Positions 1-12,003 of a DNA stretch of 64,000 nucleotides are shown here, one piece after another. The notes below the pieces were generated by a model, which worked only from the letters and a program-made list of their open reading frames with translations, did no database searches and was not told the DNA's origin. Position 1 is the first letter of the stretch. Every line of letters begins with the position of its first letter. Made by a program: the position numbers and the translations under genes. The stretch is from Canna indica. Its lineage: Eukaryota; Streptophyta; Magnoliopsida; Zingiberales; Cannaceae. The stretch is from assembly GCA_034359265.1 (NCBI GenBank), contig CP136890.1, positions 62,311,501 through 62,375,500 of the forward strand. Direction: 5' to 3'.

Positions 1-822
1 CCGACGGTCGGTAACGGGCAAAAATCTCCCCGTTGAGAAGAGAGGAGTTGTCTCTACTCTTCATAGTCTATAAATACAAGACCATGAGTGCCTTCCTCCC
101 ATGATTCATGATTCCATTGAGCTATTGTTGATCATTCTCGAAGCTTTTCTTGAGTCATCCCTTTGATAACCCTAGTTTCCAAGATACATCCTTGATCTTG
201 CCTTCAAGCTTTGAACGATTCATCATTGAGGCACCAAGAGGAACTAGGACTCGTGTTTGGAGCTAAGTATAAGTTGTATTATTTATTTGCTCCATTACTT
301 GTGTATTTTATTGTTTATTTCATTGTATATCATTTGTGTAAACCTAGGTTGCTAGATTTGATTGAAGTTGGTTAGTAGCCTTAGTGTTTGAGGTTTAAAT
401 CCACCGGTGTAAACGTAGTTTACTAGGATTAGTTGAGTTGTCCTTAAGTTGAGGTGGGAGAGTGCTCTCGGTAGAAAGGTGGGATACTTCCGGGTGTGGA
501 AGTGCCTTTGGTTTGAGAGCGGAGACTTCCCGGTGTAAAATCCACATTGTAAGGAAACTAATTAATCTAAAACTAGTTTGGAAATACTAAGCGGGGTGCT
601 TAGCTAGTGGAGTAGGCATTAGGGTTGAACCACTATAAATCATTGTGTTAGCATTGTTTTCTTTGCGTATCTTATTGCTTATCGTTTATATCTTGCTTCC
701 GCTTGCTACTCGATTTGTGAATTGCATAAATAGTTTAAGAAAAGATTAAAACCGGAATTAGATGAAAAGATGTAGTTAACACACTATTCACCCCCCCTCT
801 AGTGTAGGCCATTTTACCAACA
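1..822 (+). repeat. Partial 5' LTR of C1
   Basis: It matches the 3' LTR from about 5367 onward. It contains a TATAAATA box at 69-76 and ends ...ACCAACA at 822, two bases before the primer-binding site. The U3 region with its palindrome array is cut off by the window edge. Confidence 0.85.
69..76 (+). promoter_or_regulatory. LTR TATA box (TATAAATA)
   Basis: The same octamer lies at 5436-5443 in the 3' LTR and, in the other LTRs of this window, immediately downstream of the GGTCGACC arrays. It is the likely core promoter of the retroelement transcript; the function is inferred from position. Confidence 0.6.
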
Positions 823-824
823 TT

Positions 825-836
825 TGGTATCAGAGC
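825..836 (+). other. Primer-binding site for initiator tRNA-Met (C1)
   Basis: TGGTATCAGAGC two bases after the LTR end is the standard complement to the 3' end of plant initiator tRNA-Met, used to prime minus-strand DNA synthesis by Copia and many Gypsy elements. Confidence 0.95.
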
Positions 837-889
837 TGGTCCGAGATTGAGATTTCACCATCTCTTCTACAACTTGCCTCAATCCGAGA

Positions 890-2246
890 ATGGCGCTAGA
901 GTCGGTAGTTACTACCCCTCCGATGTTTGATAGGATAAACTTTAGTCTTTGGAAATCTAGGATGTACACCTTTTTGAAGACCCAAGGTTTAGGGGTTTTT
1001 GAAATGTTGAAAACCCAATATATCGAACCTAAGTAAGAAAATAGGTTTGCATGGACCCAAGAACAAATTAATATGTTTGAGTTAAATGCTAAAATTACAA
1101 ATTGCATATTTTGCTCTTTGGGAAATGATATCTTTGAAAAGGTCATGCATTGTACTTCCGCATTCGATATTTGGGCTTGTTTAAATATGCTTTATGATTA
1201 TGCAAAAATCGAGGAGCTTATTACTTTAAATGAAGGGGGTGATGACAATTGTCATACCTCTAGTTCTAATAAAAAATTTTATGCCCAAAGCTCATCTAGT
1301 CAAAGGAACACCAAAAATCGGAGAAGAAAACTAAGTTGTTTCCTTTGTCAAGAAAATGGACATAAAAAGAGGAATTGTCCCCACTTGAAGAAAATGACCA
1401 AGAAGAAGAAAGTTTTCAAGTCCACCTCCGAATCTAGTGGAGCATCTTCCTCTCATGATGATGAAGTCACATCTCAAATATGCCTCACGGGTCTTCGGAA
1501 TGAGGTAAAATCTTCTACTTCTAGTCATGATAAATATCTTGATAGTGATAATGATGATAGTAGGTCTAATTCTTTAGGTATGTCTTATGATGAGATATTA
1601 GAAGAATCTAAGAAGATGTATGCCATGCTCATGAAATCAAATAAGGAAAATAGAAAATTCAAGAAAGAAAACTTGAAGCTTGTTAATCATTTGCATGAGT
1701 TGAAGAGTGAAAATGAGAAATTGAAAACTAGCATGATTGATCCTTGCCATGATACATTAACTCTTGAAGTTAATGACTTGAAACTTGAAAATGAGGTTTT
1801 GAACAATAGATTGAAGTCTACAAATAATGATTTGAAAAGTGTTTCGAAAATTGAGATTGAAAATTCGAAAGTAAATAATTCAAAATTTATGAATGAAAAT
1901 TATATGCTAAAATCTCAATTGAATGCTTTGTATCAATCTATTGATACTTTAAAGAATGAGGTTGTGTTCTTAAGTAGGAAGGTTAATTATTTGTCAAATG
2001 GTTCATCATTTAAGAATTTTAGTAGTAATGATGTTTTTAACAAGAATTCTCATGCTCATGTTAATTCTTATGTTAGGCATCCTACATTTAAACCACATGT
2101 TGAAGACAAAAATGAAAAGAAAAAAATTTAATGAAAATTGTTTTTGTTGTGGTTTATATGGTCATGCTATTCATGATTGTGCTTTTAAAAGAAATCCAAG
2201 TGTTGCTAGGACACTTTGGATTCCTAGGCCAACTCACCCCCAATGA
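890..2246 (+). pseudogene. Copia gag polyprotein of C1, broken
   Basis: The start ATG at 890 begins MALESVVTTPPMFD, which matches the start of the C2 gag (MALELAAFIPPRFD). A TAA at 1034-1036 interrupts the frame; the same frame then runs from 1073 to 2131. A first CCHC zinc knuckle (CFLCQENGHKKRNC) lies at about 1340-1380, followed by a lysine- and serine-rich stretch and a long coiled-coil region rich in N, K, E and L (about 1600-2000). A frameshift near 2120 puts the second knuckle (CFCCGLYGHAIHDC) into another frame (to 2246). Two knuckles separated by a coiled coil are typical of SIRE-type gag. The protein would form the virus-like particle and bind element RNA. With one stop and one frameshift it is not functional as it stands. 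Confidence 0.85.
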
Positions 2247-4747
2247 CCCAAAGCTATTTGGGTATCAAAAGTGTCTTGTTCTTTTGTAGGGGGAGGTACC
2301 ACACAAGTATGAATGGGAAATGGAACATTGAAGTTGACCTTGGATTCAAATGAAAAATCTCCATTTGGTTGCAACTTCAAACCATCATGATTCCATAGAT
2401 ATGGATATTGGCATCTAGGTATACTTCGTTACATCTCCTTACTTTGGTTGGTTACATTTAAGTTGGAGTTGTGATACATATTTAATTTGAGTTGTTTTCC
2501 CCGCTCTTGTTAAGAGTCTTTTGGAAAATATTTTTTGATTTTTGATTTTTGGTCTCTTCGGAGACCTATATAGCCTATAACAGGTTCATGCGACCTTGCG
2601 GTTCTAAAGCGTAGGCTAATTGTGGCCTTTCGGTTTTCAACCAATATGAAGGGTTGGAGATCAAGTTTTCATCTTCATTACACTTGTGATCTCTTAAAAT
2701 TCATTTTTGATATGACTTGATTTCATTTAAACGGATTTTGAACTATTTAGCAAAGTTGGATTTTGAATGAAAACTTTGATGCTTACTTTGCTATCTAGAA
2801 TGATTAACTTGCTTGAAATAATTATGCCATTATGTTACCAATGATTTCCTCATGCAAGTTAAATCTAAGGTTAAATGGAAGGCTAATTAGAATGAAAAAA
2901 ATTAGTTTGGCTAAATTTTTTAGTATGAGGTATGATTTCGATTTTCACAAAATCCTAGTATAATACCTCAATATTAACGCTTTATCAGTGTCTTTTACTC
3001 AAGATGGTAATTACATGTTAAATCCTTGATTTCTCATGAGTAGGTAGAACTTTAGTACTTAGACAAATGTCATTGAATGAAACTTGCTCTAGGTGAATAT
3101 CTATTATTAGATACCTTTTTTTAAAGTCCAAACTAGTTAAACATGTTTAGGGATCTTATTTTTCAAATATTTCATATTTTAAGATCTCTTTGATTCATTT
3201 TGATATCATGTTAACTTTTTTAAAATGAATCTTTAGTATCTAGCATAGGTTGAGATTTTTAAATGAAACTTTGCATTGAACATTTGCTATTTAGTATGCT
3301 AGCTTTCTAGTTGGTATATGATTTCATTATGATGCTAATGAAGCCTACTTGCAAGTTGAGAAAATGGTAAATTTTCAAGGCTAAAGGAAAATAGAAAGAA
3401 AGTAAAAAATTTGGAATTTCTCAAGAAATGAGGTATGAGTTTCATTTTGGTAAAATTCTTGCATAACACCTCAATTTTCTTGATTAAATGATTTCTCTAT
3501 GCTCATTAATGATCTTGTATGATAATTGATTGAAATCTCATGAGTAGATAAAATTTTGATACCTAGGAAATTTCATGAAATCTTGTTTGAATAAAATATG
3601 CTCTGGGTAGAATTTAATCTTAGAGACTTCATTTTAAGTTGAAACTTGATAAACATGTTTGAGCTTACTCATGATTTACTTCCATGTGGCTAAAATTGAA
3701 AAATCATGTGTAAATGAGAAAAATGATAACGAGCTCACCTTAGGGGACTCAAACTTGAAAAAGTTTGACCTAAGTCAACAATTTGACTTAGAAATCTCAT
3801 TTTGAGTCTATATTTCACAAACATGTTTAGATTTACTCATTTAAGGTGTCTAAGTGTCTATGTTTGAAAAACCATGAGTAAAGGATAAAATTTGATACTT
3901 AATCATTTCATGTTATCATGCTTGTTTTTGAATGAAATCATGCTAAGGTAAAATTTTGACAAAATGACATTATTTTCACATCAAACTTGATAAACATGCT
4001 TTAAATAATTATATCTTGATATGTGGAAAGTAAACTAAAAACTTTTGAAAAATAGCTAATATTTATGAAAATGCCACTAGATTTCAGTTATTTTTAGAAA
4101 AATGCAGAAAATTGATTTTTGGATGATTCTTGAAACTGCATGTTCTCTGAAAAATCTAGTTTCTTCAGTAAAAATTTCAAAACTTTTCAATAAGAATATG
4201 ATTTGATATGGGTTTTTGAAATTGAATTTCAAAACTTTAAAGTATTGTTCTTCCCAAATGTTTATTTTTCTGATACTTTGATTTTTGGTCCAATCTTCGA
4301 ATGAGACTTCAAGTATGATATTTTTTAATTCACTTTTGGTATCGTTCTAATATTTTAGAGAGAAAAATCATTTCTAAAATGATTTTTGACTCCTTGACCG
4401 ACACTTGGAAATATAGATACTTGAGTTAGTACATGATTCCTAGTTTTGGATTTTGACTATCGTTTCATGATATCATGTATTACTTAATCTCTCATTCGAT
4501 ATGTTGTTTTCGTCCCTTGAGCTAGTTGACTTCGTTTTCATGAAAACTAGTTTTCAAGTCCCAACTTTGACCATAGTTGACTTTTCTTGTCTTTTTTTAT
4601 TGATGTCAAAAGGAGGAGAAAAATATAGGTAAAATGGAAGAAAATATAGGAAAATCATGCATATAGATATGGGGAGTTCTATTATATAGATATGCATGTT
4701 GGTAGGGGGAGAAATCCCATATTTGATATCCTTTATGCTTAATTGCA
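2247..4747 (+). other. Non-coding interior of C1
   Basis: This AT-rich stretch has no ORF of note. It is homologous in inverse orientation to about 53700-55700 of C2; for example, the block at 2560-2650 matches 55480-55590. Many loosely repeated phrases (ATGAGTAGATAAAATTT, AAACATGTTTA) recur every few hundred bases. Purine runs at 4607-4625 and 4703-4714 could be polypurine tracts for plus-strand priming. C1 lacks the second ORF that C2 has next to its 3' LTR. Confidence 0.6.
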
Positions 4748-7700
4748 TGTTCGCCTAAGATTTTCAACCTTAGTTTTGATGACAATAAACATGGAACTAA
4801 TGATTTCATGAAGATTTGTTTTCAGGTTCCATATCGGTTAGCGCACGACGTCCCCGATCGAAAAAATCAGAGAAATCGGCAAGGATGCTCGTCGTCGCTC
4901 GGGATTCTTCGGGAAAATAGAGTCTAGGTTTAGGATGTCTAGAATGATCTAGACATTTTCTTGGCACCAAAAGTCCCGATAATTGTTCCTTAGGTAAATA
5001 CTAGATAACGAGATATTTTTAAGGAATTTTTGGAAGCCTTTAGCATACCCATATTTGACCCGGGAGATTATGAAATTTGTACTAGACACCAAAAGTTAGA
5101 TTTTGATTCTTAAGTATTTTGATTTTTTAGATATTTTTATTGAATCCAAATGGGGGGTAATCCTTATATAACATTTATGACTTAAAGTTTTGAAATATTA
5201 TATAAGAGGACATAGCGAATACGGAACCAGAAACAAACGAACAAGTAGAAAACTCAGCCAAACCAAACCTATATTTCTAGTTTCGGTCGACCGGTCGATC
5301 GACCGAATGGTGCCCAAAAGTGGCAAAATACATTCAGTCGGTCGACCGATGATCAACCGGCAAGCGACCGATGGTCGGTAACGGGCAAAAATCTCCCCGT
5401 TGAGAAGAGAGGAGTTGTCTCTACTCTTCATGGTCTATAAATACAAGACCATGAGAGCCTTCCTCCCATGATCCATGATTTCATTGAGCTATTTTTGATC
5501 ATTCTCAAAGCTTTTCTTGAGTCATCCCTTTGATAACCCTAGTTTCCATGATACATCCTTGATCTTGCCTTCAAGCTTTGAACGATTCATCATTGAGGCA
5601 TCAAGAGGAACTAAGACTTGTGTTTGGAGCTAAGTATAAGTTATATTATTTATTTGCTCCATTACTTGTGTATTTTATTGTTTATTTCATTGTATATCAT
5701 TTGTGTAAACCTAGGTTGCTAGATTTGATTGAAGTTGGGTGGTAGCCTTGGTGTTTGAGGTTTAAATCTATCGGTGTAAACGTAATTTACTAGGATTAGT
5801 TGAGTTGTCCTTAGGTTGAAGTGGGAGAGTGCTCTCGGTAGGAAGGCGGGATACTTCTAGGTGTGGAAGTGCCTTTGATTTGAGAGCAGAGACTTTCCGG
5901 TGTAAAATCCTCATTGTAAGGAAACTAATTAATCTAGTTAAACTAGTTTGAAAATCCTAAGCGGGATGCTTTGTCACACCCCAACTGAGGGTAGTGTGAC
6001 CGGCCAGGAGCCTACATCCTGCCTTGTAGCCCTACTGTCTACACTGACATATGGAAAACCAAATCGTATCAATAAAAGAAATCTCAACACACTTTATTAA
6101 AAGTTTTCAAAGTCACAATTTTATGCTTTCCAAAATAAGTAAGAACACCAATATCAAAATAACTGAACGTTTCAAGTAACAAGTTTTACAACTCTTTTAA
6201 GTACAACTGTCAGTGCAGAAACTAAAAGCAACTACTAGGCACTGGTCTAAGACTCATGGACGCCGCTACGAGATATGGCACCGCCTCCCGCCCACCAGCT
6301 GCACCATGTCGACATGCCAAAATCACTGCTCATACTCTGGAAAAATAAAGAATAAACTGTGAGTCCACTTGGGACTCAGTGAGTGGCTCTAGCGAATCTC
6401 CACCTAAGCCTCAGTTACGCATGCATATCATATAAGGCAACAAAATGAATGAACAAGGAGGTAAACTACTTCTAATGCGACTACCGACCTCAATGGGTCA
6501 ATCTGTACAAACTGAACATGTGATAACCTGCCATCTCGGCCTATCAAGCCTCCGGCATCCAGCCCTTGGGCCTACTTATGGAATAAATATCTCGGCTACA
6601 GCCGTCGCTACCATATCAGGTAGTATCATACTGGCCATTAGCAACATCATCTCAAGATGTAAGTAAACAATCCCGGGTCGTCGACTAGGATGGTCCACTA
6701 GTCTTCGGACACCGTTTGGGGTAAGGATAGCTAGTCCCACCCAACTGAGGTATGGCGCCTAGCGGTCCCACTGGCGCACCTCAAGACTCAACACTGGCCG
6801 AGCTGAGCATTGGTCATTCCCGACCTCCACGCTCCTCAGCGGACCATCTCAAACACATCACACAATCAATGTCCTAGGGTTTCCATATATACACTTCGGG
6901 TCATTGCCCGTATCTGGCCCTAATCCGGGCTACAGGGTCAACAATTTATGCCGCCCTTTCAAAATATGTACACCTAAGAGTTCTAGGTTTCCAAATATTT
7001 ACAAGAAGTCCTAGAAGTGATATCATCTCCTAGCTAAGTTTCCATATAAGTACGATGAACGTCTCGTGATGCCTTACAAGTTATCTAACCTTCCACACTA
7101 CCTTGGGTGAGGAATTCCTTGTATCGACTTTGGAATTCCGCCCATGAACATTTTTGGACAGCATGTATAATCTAAAGAAAAATATTCAAATGTTACAACA
7201 TCTACTATATATAACCACAATATTCATGCATAACAACTTTACACTACCTTAGGAATTAAGCTTCATAAGAAATAATTATCTAGCATGGCAAGGTAGGAAT
7301 GAATTCAAAAATGTAGGAAATACTAAGCATGGTAAACAATTGCAACATTAAAGATCTAATGCTAAGGATGGTCATAAAGCTAGCATTCCTACTATCTCAT
7401 AATCAATCAATTTACTTACTATGATTGGTGTTCTTCCTAAGTATCATCATACCTCTATTGTTGAACCTTATAACCATGAAAGTTTCCATCTAAAGCTACC
7501 CTCTTTCCCCCTCCCTAGTCTTGGCCAAGCCATGAGCAAGGAAAACCTTGCTCGGCCATGGCCCTTAAGGTAGAAAAGGGAAAGGGGACTCTAACTATGC
7601 CTCCAATTCTTCGATTCCAATATAACTTAATATCAAGTGGACTATTTTACCCCTTCCCTTACCCTTGGCCGAACCCTCTTCATGAGGTGTAGAGTTCATT

Positions 7701-8744
7701 CAGCCACATCAAAGGTTTCTAGGGAAGACATGCTTCATAACACGTAAAATTGACGATTAAGACTACATCATTCATGAACATGAGATCGTCCAAGGGCTTT
7801 TTTTCCTATCAAGGGAATTGGGGAAAATTTTGGCATGACCTTTCCCCTTTTCCCATGACTCGGCAGCCCTAGCACTTAAGAAATCGGCGAAGAAACAAGA
7901 TGATCCGACAAGAACTCGTACAAAACAGTGAATACACATCGATGAAACCAAGATCCGTTGGAAAGATCGCGAGAAAACTCATCCTATCAGATCTAGGGGT
8001 TCGGCTACCCGCCTCCCCTGAGCTTTCAAATTCTAATCACTCACCTTGATTATGGAGAATGAAATATCGGATGACGATGACTTTGAATCTTCCGGTGACG
8101 GCGCAAAATCTCGGATCGATCCAAGTCCCCCTTCTCCTTGCTCTTCTCCCTCTCTCCCTAGGCTGCCTTGTGCGACTCCAAGGATGAGTCGCACGGCACA
8201 AGGATGAGGGGTTTTAATCCCTCATCTAGCCTTCCATATAGACTCTTGACTCACCTGACTCATACTCAAAACTTGTCTAAACCCGAACTCAACTTGGGTT
8301 CCGACTCAACCCACAACATGAGTCAATTTAAACTTGATTTAAGGTATGATTGCATAAAAGGAAAGTCAATCACCCAATAAAATTTCATGCATCATTAGTC
8401 GAGTCATACCTTTTCACTCGAGGCGATCCTAAAGCTCGACTCGACTATCCCCGGGTCCGGCGTGCTGCACCAAAAATAGATTTTTATATTAGGAAATTAT
8501 CCCGGGTCTTACATACTTAGCTAGTGGAGTAGGCATTGGGGCCGAACCATTATAAATCATTGTGTTAGCATTATTTACTTTGCGTATCTTATTGCTTATC
8601 ATTTATATCTTGCTTCCGCTTGCTACTCGATTTGTGAATTGCCTAAGTAGTTTAAGAAAAGATTAAAACCGGAATTAGGCGAAAAGATTTAGTTAACACG
8701 CTATTCACCCCCACCCCCCTCTAGTGTAGGTCATTTCACTAACA
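4748..8744 (+). repeat. 3' LTR of C1, interrupted
   Basis: The start is placed at TGTTCGCCTAAG by analogy with TGTTAGCTGAAG of the C2 LTR; this boundary is uncertain. The LTR contains GGTCGACC palindromes (5283-5370) and a TATA box at 5436-5443. It is split at 5971 by the solo LTR and resumes at 8514, ending ...CACTAACA at 8744. Without the insertion it is about 1.45 kb, as in C2. Confidence 0.75.
5972..8513 (-). mobile_element. Gypsy-type solo LTR (2.54 kb) inside the C1 3' LTR
   Basis: The block starts TGTCACACCCC and ends CCCGGGTCTTACA, with TGCTT before and TACTT after it: a 5-bp target duplication with one mismatch. Removing it restores the LTR sequence seen at 590-610. In minus orientation it begins TGTAAGACCCGGG and ends GGGGTGTGACA, as Tekay-type chromovirus LTRs do, and it resembles the LTRs at 17736-20160 and 37455-40357. 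There is no internal region, so it is a solo LTR left by LTR-LTR recombination. Short ORFs inside it are not convincing genes. Confidence 0.85.
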
Positions 8745-10583
8745 TGTACCGGTACCGTACCGTACCGACACACGGTTCGGGCCGGTACGAAATAGGCATA
8801 CCGATAAAAAAAATTGTTTTTTTTATTTTTGTTCTTAAAATAACTCCATTAACACATAATTGATCAAAAAATACTTCAATTTAAGATTCAAATGTCAAAT
8901 ACATAAATACAATGTTTAAAATGCGGACGAATGGCGTCTGTCGTACTTGTACATATCTTGGGGACATACACGACTAAGGTCGACATCGTAAATCTCCAAT
9001 GTCCATATCTGGAAATGACCCCATGCCATCATGCCTTGGTATCCATTATACCACATACCCATCAGTGTTTCTTTGTTGGTAGTCCAAGAACTAGTCCCTA
9101 TATCATTAGGTATTGGATACATAGTAGGTTGATTCAGAAACCTCTTGCAAGCTACTCATCATATCGTGATGGTAATCTTGCAAAGCTGTCGATCCACCTC
9201 CTCGACGCTGGCCTCTCTTCTCGTACACCCGAGTTGTTCCTCCGGGTCTAGCACCGTGATCCTCATCTTGGGTGGTGTGGTCGACGTATTTCTCATTCGT
9301 CCATAGATCGATAGGTGTTGGTGTTGATGGCACGACGGTGTCTTCTCCCCCAGCTCCATCATCATCATCATCATCTCCTCCGTCTTTTGTACTGCTACTG
9401 CTATGAACCGAAGGATGGTCTTCTTCATCCTCTTCCGCTTCTGCAATCGCGTCCAAAGGATCAATTGGTCATTTCCCCTTGCCTTTGCCTTTGCCTTTTG
9501 CCTTTGAATGTGAAGGTGTTTCCTTCTTCTTTCCCTTTGATTGTGAAGATGGAGAGTCGGACATGAATCGTTTGTCTTACATGTCGAACTCGGTCCGAGC
9601 CCAAGGGAGCAAGGGTCATGTCCCTCTCAAGAGCTTCGCTATCTGTGTCTTCTAGTTGGCTCTCAAACTCAACAACATCATATATAATTGGTGAAGGTCG
9701 TGGTGGTTCGCTTGGTTCATCAAGAAGAGGCGGGTCAGTCTCCATTGCAATCCACCAATCAATTATTGGGTCCACAATGCCTTGGACAAACTCGGCATCG
9801 AACGGATCTACATATGGAATATCTTTATCTTCGTTCTATAATGGCCGCATTCGAAGTCGCATGTTGTAATGAACATATACGAGCTTCTCTAATCGGGCAT
9901 ATGAAATGCGGTTGCACGACTTCATATGAATCAAGGCGAAGGTCGACCAATTCCTCTCGCATCCACTTGACAATGTGGTTTGCGAGAGGATGCGTGCTGC
10001 AATCTTCTGAAGAGTTGGAGCTTCAGTTCCAAATTGCAACCACCATTCGATTGCAACAAATTTAAAATTAATATTAGTAACGGGATTTTATCTTAAATAA
10101 AAGCAGTGGGCAAAAAATTCTATCTACTTGGATCCATAGTATCTCGGATGGAGATTGCAAATGAATCTCTTAAATTGTCAGTTGCATTTTGGAACCATTT
10201 TGATTCATTGAGAGCTTGTGCCTCTTCTCGGTGGGATGCCGACATTCGCTGTATGACCTTGCGGAGGGGATATAACAAACTATCGACCGTTCCATGTTCA
10301 TATTTATATTGGTATGCGGGATTTAAATAATACCCTATAAAAATAAATAAGTAATTAAGCATAATGAATTAAATTTTAAATTTTAAATAATTTCCGAATA
10401 TTAAATAAAAAATACCTACGATGTGTATGTCATGACCCATTTGATTATCCCAACTTTGGGAGATAATTTCAATGAAGGGCTCATACTTAGCAGGAGAAAT
10501 CATAACCCTCTTGATTTCTTCCTGTGCTTGGTGGATGTAGTGGTAGATATGACTCATTTGAGGCGTCTTTTCCATATCCACCT

Positions 10584-12003
10584 TGTTGGCTTAAGGGTCT
10601 TTCTTAAGCCTCGATCTTTATTTTGATGATAACAAACTTGTATTTAATCCAAGTGTGTAGTTTTGAGTTCAAGTTGAGGTTGCGATACGCATGCCTAATC
10701 CGTTCAAACGAGACGACGGAAAAGATCGTCAAAAGAACGGAAGAAAAAATCATTGAAGAAAGGCTCCGGATTAAGTCAAGAAGATTTAATGTAATATGTC
10801 CCTAGAATAGTTTATCCCAAGCCTAAAATGTAAGGTTATCCAAGTTGATACTTGGTAACCAAACCCTTAGAATTGGCATGTAAAAATACAAGGAATTAAT
10901 CATCCTCAACCTGGGATCGATCGATCGATCAAGGTAATAAAATGGCGATGCGGCCCATTCGGTCAACCAACTAGTCGATCGGAGATCGCTAGAAATTGGC
11001 AGAAGCCATTCGGTCGACCGAATGTGGCGAAGGGAAATAGCTGGGCTGCGTCGGTCGACCGGTTGGTCGACCGACAGAGGCAAAATTTTGGCAAAAAGGT
11101 AGCGATCGACTGACCTAAAGATGGCCTCTATCGCGATTCGCTGCAGCCATTCGATCAACCGATGGGTCGACCGAATGTCAGAAGAAATGTTGGCAGTTGA
11201 CCCGTCGGTCGATCGACCTCTCTCAGCTACAAGCGGTTGGACCTGGCAGTCGATCCGTCGGTCGACCGACTGATCGACCGGCCTTGCGACCGAACGGCTT
11301 CAATGGTCGATTTTTTATCCGTTGAACGGCCATTCGGCTGAGGGGTTATAAATACTCCTCACCAAACTTCATTAAACACTTTTTCAAAACTTAATTGAGC
11401 ATTAAAAGTGAGCCTTAAAGCCTTCATACGAGCTACAACTGCGCGCGCCTCTCTGCTCCCAATTTTGACTTCATCAGGTGCTGATTTCTTCTCTTCAACC
11501 TTGCTGCGTTCATTAAAGTCTTCTTCCAGTTGCAAGCTGAAGACGAGAAGGCGGTGGAAAGAAGCTTGGGTCAAATTTATTCTTCATTAGCTCTTTCCCA
11601 AAGTTTGTAATTTATTGAATCTTGTTTTCTTGTTAAGATAGCTTGCTAGGTGTGCTAGGAAACAGTTAGGGTAAACTTTGTAGAAGTGTGTTTTGCCTAG
11701 GTGAATAGAATTGAGGTGTTCTCCAAGTGAGGGAGAAGGGTGTGGAAACATACATTCTATAAAGTAGTGTTTAGAAATCCTTGGTGAGGAGCCAAGGTAG
11801 TGGAGTAGGCGGTTGGACGAACCACTATAAATTGATTTGTTTGCATTGCTCTTTACTTGCTTTCAATATTGTGATTGAATTGTGATCATATCATTCATTA
11901 AAGAACAATTTCATTAAGCTAAGACAAAATTAAGTTAAAAGAAATTGAAAAAGGGGATTGACACTATTCAACCCCCCCTTCTAGTGTCAAGGTCCATCCA
12001 ACA
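10584..12003 (+). mobile_element. SIRE-type Copia solo LTR inside the hAT transposase
   Basis: It runs from TGTTGGCTTAAGGG to ...CCATCCAACA and is flanked by CACCT at 10579-10583 and 12004-12008, a perfect 5-bp duplication. Removing the LTR and one CACCT rejoins the transposase reading PLYKVLR-QVDMEKTPQM without a gap. It is related to the LTRs of the element at 22233-34888. It carries a GGTCGACC array (10910-11320) and a TATAAATA box at 11347-11354. Confidence 0.92.
10910..11320. repeat. GGTCGACC palindrome array in LTR U3
   Basis: There are repeated, imperfectly spaced copies of (T)CGGTCGACCGA and variants such as GATCGATCGATC, a CpG-rich patch in AT-rich DNA. The array ends about 30 bp before the TATA box at 11347. 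Confidence 0.85.

Larger units (their letters stand above)
1..8744 (+). mobile_element. Gag-only Copia-type LTR retrotransposon C1 (5' end outside window)
   Basis: The order is partial 5' LTR (to 822), tRNA-iMet primer site (825-836), gag (890-2246), about 2.5 kb without coding capacity, and a 3' LTR (4748-8744) interrupted by a Gypsy solo LTR. The first 600 bases repeat at 5367-5971 with few differences, which identifies the LTR pair. No protease, integrase, reverse transcriptase or RNase H can be seen between gag and the 3' LTR. The inverted element at 50547-58732 is the same family, with homologous gag and homologous non-coding interior. The 3' end abuts hAT sequence at 8745, so C1 probably inserted into the end of that hAT; the matching 5' flank lies outside the window. 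Confidence 0.85.

Noticed and set aside
6445..8380. ORFs of 70-73 codons in the Gypsy solo LTR
   Set aside because: They lie inside an LTR bounded by a target duplication and match no family.
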